Shown one piece after another: positions 14,081 to 21,400 of a DNA stretch of 22,500 bases. The position numbers and the translations under genes are program-made. The stretch covers positions 32,501 to 55,000 of the forward strand of contig CAUYUJ010018299.1 of assembly GCA_963575745.1 (NCBI GenBank). The letters run 5' to 3'. The notes beneath the pieces were generated by a model that was not told the origin of the DNA, made no database searches, and was given only the letters and a program-made list of their open reading frames with translations. Within the stretch, counting starts at the first letter, position 1. Every line of letters starts with the position of its first letter. The stretch is from Prorocentrum cordatum (lineage: Eukaryota; Sar; Dinophyceae; Prorocentrales; Prorocentraceae).

Positions 14081-17000
14081 ATGGCCCCTCCATCGGCGCC
14101 CGCCCAGAGGCCGTGCGCAGAGGGGTTCTCGAGGGTGCTGCTCAGCGTGGACCAGTTCCGCGTGGTCTCTGCGGACCTCACCCACGGGGCGGTCTCTGGC
14201 GGCGTCTGCACCGTGGTGGCGTGCGCCCTGCTGGGAGTCCTGCTGTTCGCCGAGCTGGGGGCCTCCCTGAGAGTCAGCTACTCTACGAACGTCGTCATCG
14301 ACGACGAGCTTGACGAATCGCTGAGGATCGAGTACGACACCTCGGTGTTCGACCTCCCCTGCAAGTACCGGGAAGTGGGCTCGTGGGACAAGTGCGGGAA
14401 AGACAGGTTCGTGACCAACAAGTCTTTCACCCATAGCACTCTGGACCACTGGGGGGGCACCGCGGGCGCCAAGTACACCGAGGCGGAGATCGCGGTGCTC
14501 GAGCAGGCGGACGTGGCCTCGGACATCGCGGAGGACGAGGCCAAGGAGCTCGACTCGGACTGGTCCGCCAGCAGCGACCACTTCCAGCACAAAGACTTCC
14601 AGGCGGCGGCGACCTTCCACGACTACACGCTGGTGAACTTCTACGCCGAGTGGCGCAGTCACTGCAGGCAATTTCTCCCAACATGGATAGAGGCGTCGGA
14701 CAAGACCGGCGAGAAGATGCACGTCTCCGACGGCGACGGGCGGCAGTCCACGGTGAAATTCCTGAAGATGAATTGCGTGGACTTCCAGGACAACTGCAAG
14801 AAGGCCAAGACAGCAGCCTTCCCGACCCTGCGGTTTTACAAGCGCCACGGCTCCTTCGAGGTTTTCCAGCAGCATCGCTCCGTGACGAACATCGTCTGTT
14901 TCTTGACGTCGTCGATTAGAAACAGCCACTTGATCGTCGCCCGTCATCACATGATGTTCAACGAGGGATGCCGGGTGGCCGGCCAGATCCACGTGCCCCG
15001 CGCGCAGGGATCTTTCCACCTCCAGGCGGAGCCCTTCGGCAAGATGGACATGAACCCCGCCATCACGAACGTGTCGCACCAGGCGTGCGACTATTACTGC
15101 TCCGGCTCCTGCACGACGGACTGCGTGCAGCCCACGGGGACGGTAGCCCTGGCGTGCGAGTGTATGTCCTACCCCGACAGCGGCGAGCACAACATGTTCA
15201 GCGTGACGCCCTGGTCGGCGGCGGGGTACGTGAAGGTCTGGCTCGGCCTGATTGCTGCCGCCCCTGGCGGCTCTGAGGGGGCCTCCGCGCACGACGCCAA
15301 TGCTCCTTTAATTTGTGTTGCAGGCCGTTTCCAACCTCCCACCTACCCGTTTGTTCGACCCCCCTCCTCCTCCCGCCCGTCGCCCCGGCCCCGGCATGAA
15401 GCAGCCCGCGCACCGTTTCCCAACTTTTTTCGCATCCTGGAGTTTTATCCAGTTGGCGGCCTTTTAATCACAAAATGTTACAACAGTTGCCAGGAGTTTT
15501 ATCCGTGCAGTGTTGTGTCTACGCCCGGAGGTTTTTCCAGGCAGTTGTTTCATGTTCTGTCTCCATACCATCTGCCTCGCTCTCTGGCCCCGCGGTCCCC
15601 CCCCTCCCCCGCGAGAGGAATCACTGGCGCAAGTGAATTTGTCCTTTCGCCTACCCCCCGCAAAAGCGAGGCGGCATCGCGCTTTCGTCCGTCTTTTGCT
15701 TCTCACCCCTCCAATGCCGATCTCTTGCTCTCTCTTGCCCCCGCCCCCGTCCCCGCCCGACGACACGACGCGATCCGACGACTCGACGTTGGCCGCCAAC
15801 ACCGCGACGGTGAGGAGACAGAGGAGGCCAGGGTACAGGCTAAGGAGGAGGAGAAGGTCGAGGAGGGTAGTGGGGAAGTCGAGGAGGAGGTGGCGGCCGA
15901 CACCAAGGAGGAGGCTGTTGAGGAGGAGGAGGCGGCGGAGGAGACCGAGGAGGTCGAGGATGAGGTCGAGGATGGAGTCGAGGAGGCGGCGCTGTTGCAC
16001 ACCCGTGACCCGGCCGAGATCCCCTCCAAAGAATACGGTGCGGACTACTTGTGTGAGCTCACCGGCGTGTTCCTGACCGACGGAAAGGTTCAGCTGCGCC
16101 TCAAGGTGGGCGCGAAGGATGTCGTGCCCTCGGCCCCCGCCACGGACGACAGCCACACCATAGTGATGAGCGCAAACCAGGACACCTACAGGACAGACAT
16201 GAATCTCGTTTCTTGCGCTACGTGCACCGCCAATGGCCTGGCTCCCAAGGTCAAGGCTGCCGTCATCGACGCGTTCGGCATTCCGCGGGGCTTCATGACT
16301 ACGATCCACGCCATGACCGCATCTCAGCCGACCGTGGACGGGGCGTCGCAGAAAGACTGTAGTGGCGGCAGCGCGGAGGTCGAGGAGGTCGGCGGGGAAG
16401 TCGAAGAAGAGGTGGCGGACGAGATCAAGGATGAGGCTGCTGAGGAGGAGGAGGAGGAGGAGGAGGAGGAGGAGGAGGAGGCGGCGGAGGAGGCTAAGGA
16501 GGTCGACGATGAGGTCGAGGAGGAGCCGCAGCGCGCCTCCTGGGGCCGTGGCGCCAGGATCGGCGCGCGCGAGAGCGCCGTGGCGGAAGAGGAGAGTGAG
16601 GAGGTCGAGGAGGATTCGGCGGATGAGGTCGAAGAAGAGGCTCAGGAGGAGGAGGAGGAGGAGGAGGAGGAGGAGGAGGAGGAGGAGGCGGCGGAGGAGG
16701 CTCAGGAGGTCGGGTGCAAGGAGGCCCGCATCGCCATGAAGGACCCAGAGACGGAGCTAAAGCTGGAGAACGCGAGTCACGGTGCGGAGCATCTTGCCTA
16801 TCAGATGAAGCACAGTGCGATCCACGGCAGGTACGATGGCACTGTCGATGTCGACGGGGACTGTCTGGCGATCAAAGGCAAGCAGGTGGCGCTGTCGCAC
16901 ACCCGTGACCCGGCAGAGATCCCCTTCAAGAAGTACGGTTCGGACTACGTCTGTGAGTTCATCAGCATGTTCCTGACCGACGGGAAGATTCAGCTGCACC

Positions 17001-17911
17001 TCAAGGTGGGCGCGAAGGATGTCAGGTCCTCGGCCCGGGCCGCGGACAACAGCCAGACCATGGAGATGGGCGCGAACAAATACACCTACAAGACAGACAG
17101 GAATTGCGTTTCTTGCGTTACGTGCACCACCGATGCCCTTGCTCCCAAGGTCAAGGCTGTCGTCATCGACGCGTTCGGCATTCAGCGGGGCTTCATGACT
17201 ACGATCCACGCCATGGCCGCATCTCAGCCGACAGCGGACGGGGCGTCGAAGAAAGACTGTCGTGGTGGCCGCGCGGAGGTCGAGGAGGTGAGTGAGGGAG
17301 TCGAGGAGGAGTTGGCGGATGAGGTCGAAGAAGAGGCGGAGGAGGAGAAGGAAGAGGAGGAGGAGGAGGAGGAGGCGGCGGAGGAGGCTCAGGATGCCGG
17401 GTGCCAGGAGACCCGCATCGCCACGAAGGACCCAGAGACGGAGCTCAAGCTGAAGAACACGAGTCTCGATGCGGAGTATCTTGCCTTTCAGATGAAGCAC
17501 GGCTCGATCCACGGCATGTACGATGGCACTGCCGAGGTCGACGGGGACTCCTTGGTGATCGATGGCAAGCAGGTGGCGCTGTCGCACGCCCGTGATCCGG
17601 CCGAAATCCTCTTCAAGAAGTACGGTGCGGACTACGTTTGTGAGTCCTCCGGCGTGTTCCTCACCGACAGAAAGATTCAGCTGCACCCCAAGGCGGACGC
17701 GAACAAGGTCGTGTTCTCGGCCCTGGACACGGACGACAGCCACACCGTAGTGGAGGGCGCGAACCAGGACGCTTACAAGACAGACATGAATGACGTCTTT
17801 TGCGATTCCAAGGCGGGCATCATGCTGGACCCAACGTTCGTGAACCCCGTCGAGGATGAGGGCGAGGAGGAGGTGGCGGCTGAAGGGAGGAGACGGACGC
17901 TCAAGCGGTAG
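14081..17911 (+). CDS. ERGIC/ERV-thioredoxin (PDI-like) N-terminal part fused in frame to an acidic GAPDH-fragment array
   Basis: One open frame of 1276 codons starts at an ATG in a GCGATGG context. Residues about 14-115 match the N-terminal domain of ERGIC/ERV41-46 cargo receptors: DQFRV, a membrane segment at about 40-60, then LRIEYDTSVFDLPC. Residues about 165-285 are a thioredoxin fold (LVNFYAEW, cis-Pro in FPTLRFYK, P248). Its active site is WRSHC (191-195), so the first Cys of CxxC is Arg. Residues about 296-333 (GCRVAGQIHVP..., NVSH) resemble the ERV luminal domain. This order is that of PDI-C/PDIL5-3/5-4 proteins of the early secretory pathway, but the expected C-terminal membrane helix is missing. 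Residues about 385-580 resemble nothing and may be non-coding. Residues 580-1276 are poly-Glu linkers with three GAPDH segments. Two genes read through by chance is as likely as one fusion. Confidence 0.6.
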   Translation: MAPPSAPAQRPCAEGFSRVLLSVDQFRVVSADLTHGAVSGGVCTVVACALLGVLLFAELGASLRVSYSTNVVIDDELDESLRIEYDTSVFDLPCKYREVGSWDKCGKDRFVTNKSFTHSTLDHWGGTAGAKYTEAEIAVLEQADVASDIAEDEAKELDSDWSASSDHFQHKDFQAAATFHDYTLVNFYAEWRSHCRQFLPTWIEASDKTGEKMHVSDGDGRQSTVKFLKMNCVDFQDNCKKAKTAAFPTLRFYKRHGSFEVFQQHRSVTNIVCFLTSSIRNSHLIVARHHMMFNEGCRVAGQIHVPRAQGSFHLQAEPFGKMDMNPAITNVSHQACDYYCSGSCTTDCVQPTGTVALACECMSYPDSGEHNMFSVTPWSAAGYVKVWLGLIAAAPGGSEGASAHDANAPLICVAGRFQPPTYPFVRPPSSSRPSPRPRHEAARAPFPNFFRILEFYPVGGLLITKCYNSCQEFYPCSVVSTPGGFSRQLFHVLSPYHLPRSLAPRSPPSPARGITGASEFVLSPTPRKSEAASRFRPSFASHPSNADLLLSLAPAPVPARRHDAIRRLDVGRQHRDGEETEEARVQAKEEEKVEEGSGEVEEEVAADTKEEAVEEEEAAEETEEVEDEVEDGVEEAALLHTRDPAEIPSKEYGADYLCELTGVFLTDGKVQLRLKVGAKDVVPSAPATDDSHTIVMSANQDTYRTDMNLVSCATCTANGLAPKVKAAVIDAFGIPRGFMTTIHAMTASQPTVDGASQKDCSGGSAEVEEVGGEVEEEVADEIKDEAAEEEEEEEEEEEEEAAEEAKEVDDEVEEEPQRASWGRGARIGARESAVAEEESEEVEEDSADEVEEEAQEEEEEEEEEEEEEEAAEEAQEVGCKEARIAMKDPETELKLENASHGAEHLAYQMKHSAIHGRYDGTVDVDGDCLAIKGKQVALSHTRDPAEIPFKKYGSDYVCEFISMFLTDGKIQLHLKVGAKDVRSSARAADNSQTMEMGANKYTYKTDRNCVSCVTCTTDALAPKVKAVVIDAFGIQRGFMTTIHAMAASQPTADGASKKDCRGGRAEVEEVSEGVEEELADEVEEEAEEEKEEEEEEEEAAEEAQDAGCQETRIATKDPETELKLKNTSLDAEYLAFQMKHGSIHGMYDGTAEVDGDSLVIDGKQVALSHARDPAEILFKKYGADYVCESSGVFLTDRKIQLHPKADANKVVFSALDTDDSHTVVEGANQDAYKTDMNDVFCDSKAGIMLDPTFVNPVEDEGEEEVAAEGRRRTLKR
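15251..15790 (+). other. Linker region with AT-rich island and 54-bp repeat
   Basis: The translation here has no family resemblance. The DNA includes a locally AT-rich part (about 15420-15560) in which GGAGTTTTATCC occurs twice, 54 bp apart (15439-15450 and 15493-15504). It also has a possible intron: donor-like GTACGTGA near 15226 and a pyrimidine-rich acceptor ending GTGTTGCAG near 15323. This may be the 3' end of the ERGIC/PDI gene plus intergenic DNA. Confidence 0.4.
15820..15989 (+). repeat. Poly-Glu/Val coding repeat, linker 1
   Basis: GAG-rich sequence encodes Glu runs broken by Val, Ala, Asp and Lys (EEEKVEE, EVEEEVAAD, EVEDEVEDGVEE). Related linkers precede the second and third GAPDH segments. 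Unlike pure GGA slippage tracts, it has a regular EVEEE pattern, which favours real coding. Confidence 0.7.
15992..16375 (+). pseudogene. GAPDH segment 1 (central part), in frame
   Basis: Residues about 638-765 of the open frame match glyceraldehyde-3-phosphate dehydrogenase from the HxRDPAEIP region to the KD-GG segment. Landmarks are RDPAEIP, YGADYLCELTGVFL, DDSHTIVM, SCATCTANGLAP (catalytic-type Cys 715), FMTTIHAMTASQPTVDGAS (His 743). The second Cys of the usual SCTTNCLAP is Gly. The N-terminal NAD-binding GxGRIGR part and the C-terminal third are absent, so it cannot be a working enzyme alone. Confidence 0.85.
16376..16726 (+). repeat. Poly-Glu linker 2 with two (GAG)n runs
   Basis: Pure GAG runs at about 16442-16480 and 16644-16689 flank a short non-acidic insert (SWGRGARIGARESAVAEE). 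The insert's 18-mer GCGCCAGGATCGGCGCGC (16551-16568) recurs at 17945-17962 after the stop codon, which links the downstream DNA to this array. Confidence 0.8.
16727..17272 (+). pseudogene. GAPDH segment 2 (longest), in frame
   Basis: Residues about 883-1064 include part of the N-terminal domain (KDPETELKLENAS, YQMKHSAIHGRYDGTVDVDG) and continue to RDPAEIP, SCVTCTTDALAP (Cys 1015), TTIHAMAASQPTADGASKKD (His 1043) and CRGGR. It lacks the glycine-rich NAD motif at the start and everything after KDCRGGR. The usual second Cys of the active-site loop is Ala. Confidence 0.87.
17273..17401 (+). repeat. Poly-Glu linker 3
   Basis: GAG-rich coding repeat encodes VSEGVEEELADEVEEEAEEE then a Glu run and AAEEAQDAGCQE. 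It closely resembles linker 2, so linker plus GAPDH segment form a duplicated unit. Confidence 0.8.
17402..17848 (+). pseudogene. GAPDH segment 3, catalytic region deleted
   Basis: Residues about 1108-1256 start like segment 2 (KDPETELKLKNTSLDAEYLA, HGMYDGTAEVDGDSLVIDGK) and run through RDPAEI and YGADYVCESSGVFL to DMNDVF. They then jump to CDSKAGIMLDPTFVN, which corresponds to the DAKAGIALNDNFVK part near the end of GAPDH. The catalytic Cys and His region is therefore missing by an in-frame deletion, and the segment ends before WYDNEWGYS. Confidence 0.85.
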
Positions 17912-18411
17912 AGGAGGCGGGGCGGCACGCGCCGGGCGGCTCCAGCGCCAGGATCGGCGCGCAGCTGCCCGACGAGGAGGATGAAGAGGCGGACTTAAGC
18001 CAAAATGGCTACGAAGCCTCCTCCTCCTCTTCCTCCTCCTCCTGCTCCTCCCTCCCCTCCACCACCCTCTGGTCGTCGTCTGGATCCTCGTTCCGCCTTC
18101 CTCCCTTGCCCCATCGGCCGACCTCGTCGATCTCCTCCTACCCCGTTTCCGCCTACTCCTTCTCGTCCAGTTCTCCCTCACTCTCCTCCTGGTCGTCGTC
18201 GGCGTCGTCGTCGTCGTTCGATCAGGCGGAGCCGGACGAGCCACCCAGGGCGGCCGTGGCGCCAGAGGCCCTGAGGTCCTTCTGGCACGCACGCCGAAAA
18301 GGAGGAGGTGGCCTCCTTCTCCTCATCCTCTTCTTTCTTGCGGAGGTCTGGGGGCCTACAGACACGACGAGCGCACCGCACAACGACGAGCTGCCGGGCT
18401 GCGCGTTCGTG
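17884..18411 (+). other. Frame-shifted continuation of acidic coding, Ser-rich region
   Basis: Directly after the TAG at 17909-17911, another frame (open since a TGA at 17881) reads EETDAQAVEEAGRHAPGGSS, ARIGAQLPDEEDEEADLSQ and then long Ser runs. ARIGA is the same peptide as in linker 2, read in a different register, so a frameshift near 17881-17890 probably ended the array frame. The TCC/TCG-rich part (18020-18240) encodes poly-Ser. A hydrophobic LLLLILFFLAEVWG follows near 18318-18355. No ATG occurs in this frame before 18412. Confidence 0.45.
17994..18015 (-). other. Near-perfect dinoflagellate spliced-leader sequence (antisense)
   Basis: On the minus strand this 22-mer equals the conserved DinoSL except for two C-to-T changes; the core is TAGCCATTTTGGCTTAAG against TAGCCATTTTGGCTCAAG. 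It is not followed by a GT splice donor, so it is not an SL RNA gene. The likely meaning is a relict from a trans-spliced mRNA reinserted as cDNA, as reported for many dinoflagellate genes. It points away from the downstream retroelement, into the antisense of the GAPDH array. Confidence 0.75.
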
Positions 18412-21400
18412 ATGGGCGGCCCCCTCTGGTTGCTCGCCCTCGGCGTTCTCGTCGCCGTGGAGGCGATGCAGGCGGTAAGCGACACCGTCGTCGGCAGGCG
18501 TGCCAGCTGCTGGGTTGCTGCGGCACGGGAGGATTTACGCCACTGCTGGAGCCGACTCGGGCCATACTGCCGGGCGTCGGCCTACCTCGGGTCGAGCCTC
18601 GCCGTGGCCGCCGCCGTGGGGGCCCTAGCGGGGGTTCTACCCAGCGCCCTGGCCTCGACTGCTCAGGCCGGCTCCGCTGCCGCCCCAGCCGCTTGGGCTG
18701 CCGGCTGGAAGGCCCTGGGCTTCGACGCGACACTCGGGTACCCGGGCGAGGGCCCCAGCGCGAGTGCAGGAGGAGGAGGAGGAGGAGGAGGAGGAGGAGG
18801 AGGAGGAGGAGGAGACCAAATGGACACTGATGGGCCAGCCGCGGCCGGACCTACGTGGGTTGTCTCCCAGCAGGGCCGCGGACGGCGCGCCCATTGCACC
18901 AGATGCAAGGAGGTGTTCGCCATCGGCGAGGCCCGGCTCCAGACGCAGGGCGCGGTCCGCGGCGGTTCACGGTTTTGCCATTGGCACTGCGTGGGAACGC
19001 GGTGGCGGCGTTCAGCCAGGCTGCAGGGGGCACGCGGGGTTCCTGTGGAGGAGGTCGCACGCGTGCGAGCTCTACTCGGCGAGGCGGCGGCGGCGGAACC
19101 CGAAGCTGACCCCGCGGCTTTCCAGCCAGAGGGAACCCCCAATCCCCCGGCCGCAGCGGCTGCTGGGGACGAGGAGGGCCTCCCGCCTTCCCGGCTGTCC
19201 AACATGACGTGGTGGGACAGCCTGGACGTCCAGCACTCCCTGGGCCACAGGGTTGCCACCATGCGACGCGTGCCTTCCAACCTCCAGTCTGCTTGGGCCG
19301 AAGCCATGGGCGCGGCGCTCTGGCAGAGCGTGCACGGGAGCAGCCCGCAGGAACGCGAAAGGGCGTGGAAGTTGGTTATGTTCGCCCCCCGCCTGGTCTT
19401 CGCCGCCACGGGAACACGCGGCGGGCGCGGAGCTAACGGCAAGCGGGCCGTGCGCATCCAGCATGACATCGCCGCGCGCCTGCAGTCCTTCTGGCGCGGC
19501 GAGTGGCAGCAGCTCTGGGCCGCAGCTCACAGGCGGGAGCTCCGGCTGGCACCAACAAGCGGCGAGACTGGCAGCATCGACCGCCGGGTGCGCCGCGTCC
19601 GCGCGAGGCTGGACGATGGGCAGGTGGCGGGTGCTGTCGCCGCCCTGCGCCAGACCGGCCGCGTGGCCACGGGGAACGGCACGCGCGACCAGCTCCGAGC
19701 CCTCTTCCCGGAACAGAACACTTGGCGCCCGGAGCAGCAGCACGCCGCCACAGCTCTTCTCCCACATGACACAAGAAACGAGCTCGGAGACGCCATCCTC
19801 GGGGCCTTCAGGAGGGCCCGGTCTGGCCGCGCGCCGGGGCCGGATGGTAGTCGCAACGAGTACTGGCGTGTGGTTGCCGCCGACGCCGACGCCGCCGCAG
19901 CCCTGTCCGACGCCGCCCTCGCGTGGGTGGAAGGCACTACGCCGCACATTGTGGACGACTGGTTGAACACGGGGACAATCACAGCGCTCCACAAGCCCGC
20001 CGGCGGGGTGCGGCCTCTCACTGTCTTGGCGCCTTTCCGCCGCACTGTCCTCACGGGCTTCGTCGCCTATACCGCGGATGCCACGCAGGCGGCTGCTGGT
20101 CCGCTCCAGTACGGGCTCGGAGTGCCAGGGGGCGCGGACGTCCAGTTCCGGGCCCTGCAAAGCGCGGTCCATGACCGACCAGGGAGTCTACTGGTCGCCG
20201 TCGATGTCAGTAACGCCTTCGGCACAGTCTCCCGCCAGGCCGTCCTCGCCGCGTTGGGGGCGGCCCTCCCCGAGTACGGCAGCCTGCTCGCCCGGCTCTA
20301 CGCGAAGCCCGCGGTGGGGCTCTGGCGCGACGGCGAGGGCGACCTGCACGAGCTGAGCACAGGGGCCGGGGTCCCGCAGGGCTGCCCCCTGAGCCCCGCT
20401 GCCTACGCGGCGGCCCTCCACCAGACAACGCTGCAGCACTTCGCCGGCTCTCCGCGCTGCCTGGTCACCGCGTACCTCGACGACGTCGTCGCTGTGGTGC
20501 CCGCTGCCGAAGCCGAGCAGTTCATCCACGACCTCTCTGGGCGGCTGAATGCCTGGGGGCTCTGTCTGAACGCGACCAAGACGAAGGTGTGGCTCCCCCC
20601 GGGCAGCGCCCAATGCCCCCCGGCGCTGCAAACCTACGTGGTGGACGAGCTCCGCGTGCTAGGCTGCAACCTGACGCACCGCCAGGACGACGACTGGGAG
20701 GAGCTGGCGGCAGGCTCAGGAGGCGGCGCCCGGGCTATGGGCAAGGTTACTGAGGCCTTACGAGCTTTTGGCCAGACCCTCCACCAAGCTGTGGCCGCCG
20801 GGCTCGGGCTTCAAGAGGCTGGCGCTATGCTCCGCTGGGCAGCACAGGGCCTACCGAATCACCTCCTGCGCGCGCAGCTCGTGGACCAGCAGGCTGTGCA
20901 AGCCTTCGACCGCGTCCTCCGGGACCTCTGGGACGGCCTGCTTGACGAAGCCCAAACGGACAGGGAGTGGGTTCAGGCGTGCCTGCCGCTGCGCGACGGC
21001 GGCCTGGCTGCGGGCGCGGCCGAACCCCGGCGAGAGGCCGCGCACGTGGCCGCGTGGTGCGCCGCGGCCCCAAGGGTCGCAGCCGCCCTAGGCATGGGCA
21101 GCGCAGAGGCACTCCTCGCGAGGCAGGCCACAGGCACGCAAGACTTCGCCAACGCAGTGGCAGCGTACAACGCCAAGGTGGGCAACGCGGCGCACCGCCT
21201 GCAGGTCTCGCTGGCGCTGGGGGAGAGTAGCAGGCAGAAGGACCTGATGCGGCCGATTATGGACGTTCTCGACGCAAGGGCGAAGGACGGCCTGGACGAC
21301 CGCACGCTCGGTCGCATTCAGTCCTGCGGCGGCCCGGGCGCTGGGGCTTTCACGCTGCTGCCCACGGCGCCAGAACACCGGATGGCCGCCGACTTGTACC

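Noticed and set aside
15226-15323. Definite intron in the ERGIC/PDI-like gene
   Set aside because: Donor- and acceptor-like sequences are present, but the sequence after the acceptor does not resume recognisable ERV coding, so I leave it only as a possibility.
16757-18292. Minus-strand open frame of 511 codons opposite the GAPDH array
   Set aside because: It is the antisense shadow of the GAPDH/Glu coding. The plus-strand translation has clear GAPDH motifs, the minus one none.
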